A stretch of DNA of 64,000 nt from assembly GCA_950022655.1 (NCBI GenBank), contig OX465581.1, positions 105,755,125-105,819,124 of the forward strand, read 5' to 3'. Origin of the DNA: Alentia gelatinosa. Its lineage: Eukaryota > Annelida > Polychaeta > Phyllodocida > Polynoidae. The notes beneath the pieces were generated by a model, which saw only the letters and a program-made list of their open reading frames with translations, was not told the DNA's origin and did not search any database. Shown one piece after another: positions 49,700 through 61,559 of the stretch. The stretch's first letter is position 1, and each line of letters begins with the position of its first letter. The translations under genes and the position numbers were made by a program.

Positions 49700-52600
49700 T
49701 CTAGAATAGCAAAGATCAAAAGACTTTCATTTTAGGATCCTCTTCATAGATGTTTACTATTTCAAGTTTCAGAATACTAAGCACTTACATCACTAAGACT
49801 GTTATTTGACTGAAAACTGGAAGTAGCCCCTTGTGAGCCACAAGCCTTACCAGCAAGCTGTTCAATTTGCTAGGAAGCCAGTATTTAGAAAAAAACACTA
49901 TTTTTTTTGTATTCGCGACCTCAAAGCCAATGCCCTTCCCAAACAGAATTGTACCCAAGAGGTGTGACCTGGTAGCCGTTATCCATTCTGCACATTACTG
50001 TAGTATCATTATCTGCCTTGATATACAGACCAATGTCGACTCTCTCATGGAATTTTGAATTCGATTAAAAGATTGAATTCCCTCTCATTGGTTGACATTT
50101 TGTAAGAAACTGATCCTGAGTTGTAGATCTTACCAGTATCATTATACCGGTAAACGACATATCCCTCTGCAGAGGTCCAGTGCATTACAGTCGGGTAGTG
50201 CTCCCAATCTGCAGTGCTAATTTAGCTGAGGTGATAATTCTCGCCTCGATGTCACAAGCAATGACCATTTTCCGGCGTTACTAGAGTTGGCTGGCGGAGG
50301 GTGCGTGGGTGGCGTATAAGCTGGCTAAGATGGGGGTTCTCCTGGGGTCTGTCATATAAGAAATAGGGCCCCAGCTGGAGGACTTTGCTGCGGGTCTCGG
50401 GTGGCGGTTAGCTACATAATTCTGGTCGATGATGGATAGCGGAATGTAAGTAGATTTCGCACTGTTGTCAGACTACGTTTAGCACAGCTTTGTTCCGCCA
50501 GAGAAAAGGCGTGGAGGAAGCCAATAGTGACCAAGTGTCATATGAAAGAAGACAGACGATGGATGAGAGAGGGGAGTGTATTGAGGTATGCGTGTGGGAT
50601 AGCAGGCGACAGGCACCAGAGTGCTTGAAGCATGGCATACAATAAGTGTCAAGTAATATGGCTGAAAAGGTGGCATATAGGGGGTGGACTATGGGAAACA
50701 GAATTTGTAGGGGATAGGGTGTGGCATATGAATGTTGGTGGATGGTAGGTATCAGAGGCTAAATTGATGGTAGGTAAATCTACCTGACAGCGAATTCAAG
50801 GGTGGGAGTGGATAGCAGGTAGAATGCATCGTAGATGGGAGGTGTTCAAATGAACATCAGGGGACATCAGGGAGCACCAGGGGGGCATATAACCATTCTA
50901 CAACAGGTATTCGTATGAATTCTCACCAAATAATGAATTGGACATTGTTGCCAGACATAGGCAATATAGGGCCATCCGTGAAGTGTTTGAAGACTTGGGG
51001 AGGTGGGAGAGTCAGACATTCTGGACATTTTGTGAATGCTCCTTCTTTGTTCTATTGCATACAAGATTGGGAGTGGGGATGGGGGGATACAAAAATTCAG
51101 AAATTCCGCGTACTTACTTTATGGATGGCCCGCATGTGAAGGATCAATGGGATGATATTGAAGATATGGTATCTTCAATTTTAATAAAATGACATGTTGA
51201 GTATATTGTAGGTGACAGTAGTTGAAATATGTGTTAGTGTTTTAATTAGGTATATAATGATTTCAGGGACTGGGTGGATGGCAGGTGTCATTTAGAAGGT
51301 GTTACATTGTATAGGTGGCCTCAGTAGGAATAGACAGCAGGCGTCACAAAGGAAACGATGACTAGCAGGTGGCAGTGATTATGGTAAAATGAAGGTAACT
51401 GCAGATAGCGGATGCTGAGTGACAGGGGCTATTATTATATGTAGTGGCAGTAAGAGGCATAATATATCTTTTCATAGTTTCTATTACCAGACAACGTTGA
51501 CTTCCACAGAAAGTACCTTGGCGGGCGGATAGCTTGTGATATATATTGAATATAACATTTACAATGGAAGGTTTTTGGTTTGGTTGGAGCAGAATAGGCG
51601 CCCGTGGGTGGAGGTGGCTGGGAAGTACGTGTTACGCATACAGTATGGAAGGTCCATCAGGCGTCGGGCTTGTGAAATATGGCGGCGGTAGGCCCGGGAT
51701 GGCTGAGCTGCCGGCGTGTCCGACCCAAGCCGGTAATAGAAACGAGCGGCGGGGTTAATAAGTTAATGGGCCGACAATCAGAAGGTAATTCGATTGCGGC
51801 GGCTTGTCTCTGCCATTCATCGCTGTCTCTGTTCTCCTCTGTTACCATTTCTCTACACTCCCGCCAATCCTGTGGGTCTACCGTGGTGTATGTATCTTGA
51901 GAATGAGGGATGCGTTGGACCTGGATAGAGTGTAGAGCACTGCACTAGATCACTGGAGTGAGAAACATTATTTAGCGACTACATATAAATTTCTTTAATG
52001 CAACATAGGTGTGGTTTTTTTTTATTCAAGATCAGAATCTAACGACATATATTATTCGCCCCCTACTAATTGAGTCACTCACATATAACGATTAAGAGTT
52101 TACATCAGGGCAAAACACTAAAGAACACCACGACTCGTTCAACCTTATATACAAGTTTCTTTTGCTCTTCTTCAGTTATATGATCATTTGATCCTTCAGG
52201 TGAAATCTTCATGGATCTTGATATTTGGCAAAATCCCTTTATTTTCATTTTAAATGGTCTCCCTCAGGTAAAAGTTGGGTTTCTAGAGGTATCCTATCCC
52301 CGTATTATTTATTATTGATGATCATACAGATTTATCCGAACTTATGTAACAATGGTCGAATAAAATAAACATTATATCAATATCAAGCGCTGGTGTTAAT
52401 GTGTATCCAGAGAAGGGCTGTACCATAGAAAAATATTAATCTCTCGTTGTAATATCCGTAATAGGGATTTTGAAGCTGAGGTTAAGTTATGATCTAATCT
52501 AAATAAAGATGTTAAACTCAAATTTATCACATTTGTAATGAATAAGAGACTAAGTCACCTTTCATATACTGTCTGTCAGAGTTCTCTGGACTTTATCGAA

Positions 52601-54430
52601 GTAATCAAGGTCCAAAAGTAACACAATATATGAAGATATATAAAATAATTCTTTAGAAATCCATAAGCAAACCTATATAACCTTATGATTTGTAAAGATA
52701 AGACCATTCTCTGTGCCCAATTCACACTAGTTAATGTGGTTAGATAAATATATGTTTATATAGAACGATCTTACCATGCTGTGCGAGCTACAAAACGAGA
52801 TGGAAATAGACTTTTGGTACGGATCGATGAGCGTTTTAGCTTGTACAAGCATATTAGGTCATTCTATATCTATCATATAACTGTGAATGATGGAATTTCA
52901 CCAAAACTTACCATAATGATCCTAATTCAGTCAATGTAATGTCATCAATACACTGTGATACTGGTATTTCAATGTTTTCAATACGCGTTGCAACGTTTGA
53001 TCTCCCCAAAATACAATCCTCGCTAGTAAAAGGGCAATACATCACTCTTGCCGTACAAATAGACTTGCCCCTCAGCTTTATTGAACATCAATGAATACCA
53101 ATACAGCAACGTGTTTACAAATCTGACTCATTACAGACCCGATCACCACAATAGAAGTGCACTATTCAATCAATAAGGCTATGGCTTTATATGAATAAAT
53201 CTTACGTCACTAATGGGACCCCCTCATCATGTAAGTATTATCACCACATGCTGACCTCACATTTTCGTGGCCCAGAGAAATCTTAAGTTTATTTCCGAAC
53301 CCCTTGATAATACCGGAAGTTGGCCAAAGGTACTCACAGGGTCAGGAAGATGTCTCAAGGCATCGGAACATGCCCAGGAGAGGTCCGGATATTGCTTCTC
53401 AGATTTGAACGGAATTACGTAAAGATCATTCAAAATGGTTTATATCTAGAAGGAAGATCATGTTGTTTCTTGGAATATATTTTGGAATCTTCCCAAATTC
53501 TAGATTTCTGCTATATTTCTTCTCAATGTCGATGAGCAAATTGTGGTTTCCAAAGGTCTTGTAAAATCAGGAGAACAATTATGGATACCTGATATGCACA
53601 ACCGTAACCTTTGCATCAAGTGGAGAATACACGCTTTTGTGTCCTCTTTCTTTTCTTCATCTATTAATGGACACCTACTAACCTTTATCTCTATACACAC
53701 ACCTATTATTTGTATCTCCCATCTTCCACTATAAGTCTCAATTTCGTCTAAATATCTGCTCAATCGAGGCGATTGGTTTCACTTCACCTCTTCTCTTGTG
53801 GTTCTATTCTTTCCTATTCTGTTCTATTCTGTGACCTTTTGTTTTCGACCTCTCCTCTCCCTCTGATCTCTTTCCTACCAGTTCAGTAGACCATCCCTCA
53901 TAGACCAGTCATCCCCGATCACCCCTTCCATGTGCGTGGAGGAAAAGGCACGTGGCATGCTGGGGGGTGCATTAACCCCTCCTGGGTAGGGGCTACACGG
54001 CGTCGACAAACCCCTACCCTAATCACATTACTGTAAATGGACAGGTACAGACGCAGTAACCCGGAACTGTCCCGACGACGACCTCAGAATTAATAATCCA
54101 CTAAGCCAACCACATATCCCCGAGAGATGGAGTTTAGTGCGCACCTACACTGTGTACTAGGTGTTAGTTCTGTTTGTCGTGCGGGGTGCGATGTAGGGGG
54201 AGGGGGTACCATTGGGTGCCTCAGTGAAGTTCAAGTTGATAAAGAAGAGACCGGAGTCGCGTTGCCATGGACTACTTTATATATCCTGTGTGTGTCTAGG
54301 TGTAAGTGTATGTAATGAGCCTCTATGGCCACATTATGGAGGTGCTAAGCCCATCTATATATAGTTGTGTTTGAATATATTTCCCATATCTATGATGAAA
54401 ACAAATTCCAATAAAGTGATCTGCCGGTAG
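49700..54430. other. Non-coding DNA, no gene recognised
   Basis: Includes a G-rich, loosely repetitive stretch (about 50280-51440) with recurrent GTGG, ATAGCAGGT and GGTGG motifs. An unrecognised open frame lies within it (about 50896-51192, see rejected items). There is a pentamer-like repeat of TTCTATTCTG at 53802-53831. The remainder is AT-rich. Confidence 0.45.
53802..53831. repeat. TTCTATTCTG-type minisatellite, three imperfect units
   Basis: TTCTATTCTT, TCCTATTCTG and TTCTATTCTG lie in tandem in a pyrimidine-rich stretch. Confidence 0.75.
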
Positions 54431-54440
54431 GAATACCATG

Positions 54441-54538
<98 letters not shown>

Positions 54539-54541
54539 ATA

Positions 54542-54591
<50 letters not shown>

Positions 54592-54592
54592 G
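54441..54592. repeat. Long interrupted TA microsatellite
   Basis: About 150 bp of almost pure TA, broken by short interruptions around 54490-54500 and 54535-54545. It is followed by a CA/GA-rich stretch (54600-54650). The Tyr/Ile repeat frames across it are artefacts. Confidence 0.95.
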
Positions 54593-55474
54593 GAGAGAGG
54601 GACATACACATACACACACACAGATACACAGAGAGACACAGACAAGGAAAAGGTATTACAACACGGTCCGTGCTACTATGGCAGCGATGCCCATAGTATC
54701 CTATTCCGCCCACTACATACAGCCTATCTGCTATATGAAATATACATAGGACTCAGTTATCAATTGGCACGCTATTCCGTACAACGCTTTCAGCAACAAT
54801 ATCCGTTTGATCAATGTCTGGACTATAACAGATATCCGACCATGGCCCGCCGATACAGAGTGGTATACTGCGCACAAGCCTCACCCCATCTCAATCGTCA
54901 CCCCTACCTCAACGCCAACTACCACACCATAGACACCCCTCCCCCTCCCGCCGACCCGGACCGACACACTCAACCCACCCTGCCTCTACCGCCACTTTGG
55001 TGCTTTGGCTGTCTCTGCCGTAATCCCTTGCTTCGCCATCATATATAAAAAAAGAAGAGAAAAATATGAAAAAAAATACAGAATCCTCAGTGCCGATGCC
55101 GTTGCTATGGTAACAGTTCTAGCACGTATTAACTTCCGGTGGAGTGGGGCCGATCGATTTTGATGCTATTACTCGTCCCTGAGGGTGGTTGGATGGGCAT
55201 GGAGCGAAGGGGCGAATGCGATTGGTGACAACCCGGGCAGAGCGGATGCCCAATCAAATTTTAAGGCTTCCCCCACAGTAACCACCCGACTCCGCCATTA
55301 CGCCGAGACTCCTACGCCTACCGCCGTATTAAGGTCTGTCATTTGGGCTAAATTTTTTAAAAGCAGAGATATTTATGGAGGGCTTTCGTTGTCTTCTTTT
55401 TTTATCCCTTTCCTGATTAAATATATAAATTATATAGGTGTGTATATCTCCATATATACTAATACAGACACGCA

Positions 55475-55476
55475 TA

Positions 55477-55545
<69 letters not shown>

Positions 55546-55546
55546 A
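55475..55546. repeat. Compound TG-TA microsatellite
   Basis: TG repeats (about 55477-55489) pass directly into TA repeats up to 55546, with one TTTA interruption. Confidence 0.9.
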
Positions 55547-56980
55547 GTTGCTATTCTGTGCCTGTGTCAGGTGTGTGTGTTCACCAATAGATTAGTCCTT
55601 ATACAATTGGGAATAATGTTTGAGCTATAATTAAGATGGCATATGCCTATACTGTTGCATTTAGATATTCAATTTTCTTCTCTGCAGGAGGACCTATTTG
55701 ACGATCCATAGTGTCCATTGTAACTACCCGTCAGGAAAGTAAGGGGATTCTCATGAAATGTCGTCTGCAGTTATGGCTGAAACTAGTGAAGATTTATAGA
55801 TAATGAGATCTGTGGAGATGCAAATGATGTGCAGATAGATGTTTATCTTGTTTAGAGTGCACCTTGACTACCATATGTAGCAAACGTGGTCTATGTAAAG
55901 TTAGGCAATATTGCAATTCAATGTATTCTGTCTGTTATTCTCCTGATATAACATATTTTGGAGTCAGCAGAATATATATAGTTACTTTGTCAATAAATAA
56001 CTGATTCATCAAAGATGCAGATCTAATTGGATCACCTTTTCAGTAGGCATATCCATCTGATGGCCTATTGGTATGACCCATTGGAGGTTAAAAACCAATA
56101 GTATTCGAGGTACACGGTAATATTAACCTAAAGTAGTTCGGTATTCTCAACCAAACACCAAGTGATTGATAGACAAAAAGGTGTACCTCTCATCGTTCTG
56201 ATTTCAAGGGCATTCCTTTTTTAATGGCAATTGCCTGTTATGTTCGATTTCTGTTCCAGTTACGGCGCTCAATGCGACCCGGCCAAATGACAATCGGCTT
56301 TGTGACGTCATTCCTTTTTTGCTATTTCCCGTTTAGCATATAATTGTGAACAGGATACGAGACATCGCTTGCGGACTAATTATTAGACGAAGTCATATTT
56401 GTTTAATAATATCTTTAAACAAAAAACCGCTATTCTATCATTTGTTACGTGTTCCATACTAGTACTTAAATGATTAATTCAAAGATATTACATCGCAATC
56501 ATGGTAAAGATTTTTTCGAGTAAAAATAAAGCAGGTTGGCTATTTTTAAAGCCTCAGGTTGTGTAGGATATGGATACCTGTTCATTGTTTATTCTTGGAA
56601 TCACATCATAAAAGACAATATAGGGGAATAAATGATCATTAATACCTCCAAAACGAATAACGCAGGGTCTATTATGCAGATTCATCGACAGGGGTTATAG
56701 AAAGCTCCAGCACACAGTGCTAAATGGAGATGCTTGGCTAGATGCTAGGACTACAAGCCTGCCATCTGGTCCGCCCCATTTCTTGCTTGTCGTGTCAGGA
56801 TGTGTGTTTTTTTCTTTGCGGAGAGGCCTGGGTTATGCGCTCGATCCACGCGACATACCACCAACCGCAATGGCCAGCTGACCTTCTCGACCGGTGGCTT
56901 TTTTTATCGGCCTCTCATTACGAAGGCTCCTTACAGAGTCCTCGTGTGGTCCCAGGCGAGCCGTACCGCCTACAGACTGC
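55547..56980. other. Non-coding DNA, no gene recognised
   Basis: AT-rich. I see no supported gene, RNA or element ends. Confidence 0.45.
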
Positions 56981-57560
56981 CATCCTTCTATTACAGTGTG
57001 CCTCCTCACGCCAGGCCCCCATTACAGGCCAGTACGACTTGCCATCTATCTATGACAGACCACCCGCCCTACATGTATTACAGGCCGCATCCTCACACCA
57101 GCCTCCCCCCACACACACCACTATGGCCTTGTGCAACCTGCTGTCCATTTATAACACACTGCTGCCACCCATGTTAAAGTGAGCCTGGCCACACTAGCTC
57201 CTCATAACAGGGCACTGCCACCTACCCTCTATCTATTACAGGGTACAGCCACCTGCTATCCATCTATATCAACCCTCGTATATAGCACAATACTGCAACA
57301 TGCCTTTCGTCCAAGTGCCTGTCATCCACCTATTATTTCCCACTGCTATTCATCTATCGTAGTCCACTGCCACCCAAGATCCATCTATTAGAGCCCATCA
57401 TCATACATCTTTCACAGGCCACCACCACTACCTATCCATCTATTACAGCCCCGTCACTACCCACCATTTACCTATTAACAGCCAACTGCCACCCAACACT
57501 AGTTTATTAGATACCTTTGCTACTCAGCATCAATTTATTACAGCCCACCTCTTCTCACCA
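56980..57560. repeat. Degenerate minisatellite with recurrent CTATTACAG motif
   Basis: Units of very roughly 35-45 bp carry CATCTATTACAG followed by CCACTGCCACCCA-like sequence, for example near 56984, 57076, 57229, 57435 and 57535. The units are strongly diverged and some lack the core. The pyrimidine-plus-YAG core repeatedly mimics a splice acceptor. Open frames across it are Pro/Tyr/Ser-rich low complexity and not treated as genes. Confidence 0.6.
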
Positions 57561-60335
57561 GCCTCTTATTGAGACTTCCTACCCTTTTTACAACTAACTT
57601 CTACCCAACATGTCTTTAATACGACCGACTATAGGTTACTTTCCTTTCATTATAGTCCACCTTTTCCCACTACTGCACCGACTACCACCCACACCTCCTT
57701 GTTTACGACCTATATCCCCTATTATCTGTCCTGAAGGTGAGTACCCCCTACCTCCCTTCTGTTTTTCTTTTTTTAGAAATATTTTCCAGATGACTTGTAT
57801 CCGAAGCAACTGTCTGTAGCAATGTTGTTCAAACACATTTGGGAGGAGACAGGGAGAGAAACTAAGAAAATAGTTCCGGCTTCAATAATATGATGAAAAA
57901 TGTACTCCGAAGTATCAGTGCGTGAACCTAAACTGGCTCCAACAACAACAAGAACAAAATGGAGATGTATGAATAAATGTGGTTCTGTGAGTCTACATAT
58001 ATTTTCTACTGTTTCTACTTCTAAAGTATTTGAGATGGGGAAGGATAAAATCTAAATGTCATTCAATTTCATATTATTGATTATATGTCATTTGTTGTCT
58101 TCTGTTACAGATTTCACTCAGCTCCGCTCTGGGAAATTCCGCGCCATATAAGTAATTACATGAAATGTTGTGACGTTCCTTGATATATGCCATAAGTAAT
58201 ATCTGCTACTTAAATAGATCAGTGTTGTATATTTATATGTCACGAGTATGTAAGGTTTAAGTTTTAGTTGAAACTGGTCGATTTAGGTGTTTTATTTCTT
58301 AAATGTATTATAATATGGCATATATGTTGAAAATAATTTGTACTGCCTGAAGTTTTTCAATCTATAGCCATACCTTTATTTTGGGTATAGCAGATACCTG
58401 TTCTTCCATATTACTCATATTTGAGATTACATGTATATAGCAAAGTAGTTATGATTAAAGGATTGTTTTCAGAAGGAATACTGGGTACTTATAACAAATT
58501 GAATATTGGCAAGGAGAGAATACAGGTTGACTACAGAGACTATGCTCTGTCTACCATCTCCTCATCTTTCTTCGCAGTGTGCCATTTTCGTGCTCATGCA
58601 TTTTGTATATGACCGGAGAGTGTAAAGCAGCTTCCACTCGACACACCTTCCCTCTTCCTGAACACCTCAATGTATTGCAGTTCTCCCTCAGGTATACAGC
58701 ATATAGCCAGCTGGCCACCTCCACTGCATGCAATCATCTAACACCCCGCTGACGACGCGTAATGTGAAATACACTGCCCATGTATACAACCTGCAGTTTG
58801 CTACTATCGCCAATTGGCTACATGAGCACAATTTATGATACTCCCGCGACATAATGCCTATGGAAATGATATCAATGTTTGCATCAACTACAAATGAAGT
58901 GTGGTGAGCATTCCTGTGCTGGCGTCGGGTATTGTGCTTTATCCTACCCCTAATATAAAATCCCATAGGCTTAACATTGCGTTTCCGTATGCCACGCTGA
59001 CTGACATACGGCGTTTTCTGGTTTCCCCTTATGACATTTATCATTTGCCCCGGGAAACCAGAGTTATAAAACTAGATAATAAGAATGCATCGTCCTACAT
59101 AAAATACTGTCACCTTCTCTTTAAGTCTGATATAAGGTGTCGATAAGAAAATATGATCAGAATTAGAACTTGTTCAATGAACAGCGTTAGCCATCGGTTG
59201 AAAATGTTCTATATATGTACATGTACAAGCATGTAGAGGCCCGTTTCCATTGGCTAACAAAAGCGGTGAATATTTGTTGCGTTCTCGTAAAAGCCAATTT
59301 CCATTGGCTGTCACCGATCTACAATGACCATCAGGGCACCCAAAACACGTAAGTCAGGCGACTCTCCTGAGTTACTTGGATCGAGTCAGCACTTGTGCAC
59401 TTCATGCCTGTCCGAAAATTATGTTTTTGCATTATAAGTGGTTTAAGCATATTGCGGCAGAGATGAATATTGAAGAGAGTTGTATATATTATTTTTTCGT
59501 CTGCATAGAGTGGGACGTGGTCCCCTCTCCATTCATTGGCAAAACGTGGCAGAGTGGTCGTGTCGGAGGTTTGTGTAAGGAAGCTTCTGCCGCTTTCACT
59601 GAATCATGGGTATTGAAGAGAGTCTAGGTTTGTAGGCTTTCCTGGCCTACAACCTTGCCCTTGGGGTAAAGCCCTGATTCTCACCATCCCTTGCCATGCC
59701 CAGGGTAAACATTCACCAACGTCAGCCTTACAACCTCTGGGGCCTTGGAAAATGTCTTTCACTCACAACTATGAAATCACACCTCAACTCACACCTCGAT
59801 AGGTGCAACCACATCAAAGAACAGGTATATGTCCAGGGGATGTTGTCGCCCCCCGCATACCAGCCTTGTAGCTCATCCCCAAGAGACCTATGGCCCGATA
59901 CTGGATAAATTCTTACCCTTGCTCACTCCCGGCCTCTGGGGAAACTATATTCTATATTAGGTAAAAGCAGTCATGACGCCTATACGATGATACTTATTCG
60001 AGTTGTAGGACAGACTTTGTTCAGAGTTTGTTCCTCAAACTCATTCTGAACGAATTCTATCCTCACTGAGAATAAGTATAATCGTATTTGTGTCATTATT
60101 GTGCATTTTATTATTATATACCTTAAATTGTTTATAATCCGCCCAAACTGACTGTAACTTCACTCTGTTGATACTCCCAACCATTAAGTACATCACAAGA
60201 TTAACCCGGATGTCAAATACACCCGCCTAGCCAAGCTCAGGCTTCATGCTACCTACAAAGACTATGATTAGGAGAGTGACGCTCATTTACATATTTTCGT
60301 GCATGCGCAACAGTCACTTCTGGCTGCGTTGTCAC
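57560..60335. other. Non-coding DNA, no gene recognised
   Basis: Mixed composition. Two copies of TTTCCATTGGCT (59244 and 59298) lie 54 bp apart. The stretch 59640-59930 is GC-richer and might be the 5' part of the recombinase element downstream, but I recognise no domain in it. Confidence 0.4.
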
Positions 60336-60339
60336 ATAG

Positions 60340-60420
60340 TTCGTAGTGTCACACTTTGTGAGTTTCTAGGCGTCTAGCAAACACCCCAGAACGATTTATT
60401 ATGCGAATTTACCAAATATT
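60340..60420. repeat. 81-bp direct repeat, copy A
   Basis: It begins TTCGTAGT and ends CAAATATT. It aligns without gaps to 60580-60660, exactly 240 bp away, at very roughly 70-75% identity, best in the second half (GAACGA, TTATT, TGCG, ATTTA, CAAATATT). Confidence 0.75.
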
Positions 60421-60579
60421 GAGGTATCTAATGTGGGTAATTCACCTGATACTATTCAAATAGCCTAAATATGCGATCTGATACCAATACTCGCCGCCAA
60501 GTTCCGCTGACTGACAGTGGGAAACCTCGATAATGACGATTTGGCAATATCTAGCCCTGTTGCTACCACGGCGCCTAGG

Positions 60580-60660
60580 TTCGTAGTTTCTTGCTTCACG
60601 AGTTGTGAGGCAGTTGACAAGCCCCCCGGAACGAGTTATTGTGCGTATTTAGCAAATATT
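60580..60660. repeat. 81-bp direct repeat, copy B
   Basis: Partner of 60340-60420. It lies immediately upstream of the degenerate tyrosine-recombinase frame, so the repeat pair may belong to that element. Confidence 0.75.
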
Positions 60661-60685
60661 TAATCCAATTCTACCATGGCACCCC

Positions 60686-61556
60686 ATGCCAACTGCAGAC
60701 AAGAATCATCAAATACCCTATGATGATGGCCTGCATGCACACCCTTTGGCTCCTCCTAGGGACTCTGGATGTCAACTTCAAGGTGGGCGTGGCAGCTTAC
60801 CTGCCCAGCCATCCAGTTGCTGTACTTGTCGCCATCTCCCCAGACATGCTAGGCCGCCCATGCAACCTGTCATTTGACTTGCCCCTCACCGAAGCCATAA
60901 CAAGGGGTGCTGACAACCTTGCCTCTCAGCTCCCCATCTGTGCTCTGCCTGTCCTCCCAGCAGCCATCTTCACCATACCCAAATATGTTGATCAAGCAGG
61001 CTCCTCAGGCCTGGCTCCAGAGGCAGCTCTACTCATAGGATACATCACTCTCCTTAGAGCTTCCAACCTGGTGTCAGTGAAAGGCCTTGGAAGACTGGGG
61101 CACCATGACCTCAGGCAGGAGGATGTCATCCCTTCCCGCCAATGTCGTACCATGCTCCTCCATTCTTTGAAGTCTTCTTCAGAGCCCCTTGATGGCCGCG
61201 GCTCTTCCAGGGTCTCCTGCCTGCCCAGTTGCTGCATGGGGGGCCTACACCCAGAGCCTAGGGCCGCCTTTACCTTCATCGACCCGTTGGGACTCCTACT
61301 GACGCCCCCAGCTCCAACATCCATCCCAAAACACATCCTCGCATCTCCTGGCTCCAACCATGCCTCTGGAGTGTCTCTTCGCTCCCTGAGGTTGGGCAGA
61401 GCCCAACAAGTGGACCTTCATGGGGCCCTGGATTCGGCCCTTTAAAACCACGAGACCTGGGTGTCAGTGTCTTCACTTCCGGCATACACCCTGGCTGACC
61501 CCTCCATAATAGTGGTGGGCGCCCTTATGTCTGCCTTTGGCTTTAACATTAAGTAA
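60686..61556 (+). pseudogene. Degenerate tyrosine recombinase of a DIRS/Ngaro- or Crypton-like element
   Basis: The frame reads through LPVLPAAIFTI, EAALLIGYITLLRASNLVS and DLRQEDVI. This matches the catalytic core of eukaryotic transposon tyrosine recombinases, where the LLRxSNL block carries the first catalytic Arg. Near the end come SLRLGRAQ (second Arg region), a TAA at 61443, and, in the same frame after it, NHETWVSVSSLPAYT. That last piece resembles the HGxWxSxAxxxYT block holding the H/W and the nucleophile Tyr. The region between (about 61140-61330) is poorly conserved. A premature stop, the lack of a clear start and degraded blocks indicate a dead copy. No reverse transcriptase is visible, so I cannot tell a DIRS-type retroelement from a Crypton. 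Confidence 0.65.
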
Positions 61557-61559
61557 GCC

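Noticed and set aside
50896..51192. Open frame of about 99 codons after an acceptor-like CTACAACAG, with a normal-looking composition (DIVARHRQYRAIREVFEDLG)
   Set aside because: No family recognised, the polypyrimidine tract is poor, an overlapping frame is also open, and a frame of this length is expected by chance in 64 kb. It could be revisited with a database search.
54542..55048. 168-codon open frame on the + strand
   Set aside because: The first part is Tyr/Ile repeat from the TA microsatellite; the rest has no recognisable domain.
56742..57182. Overlapping 146- and 125-codon open frames
   Set aside because: They run through the degenerate pyrimidine-rich minisatellite and are low-complexity in both frames.
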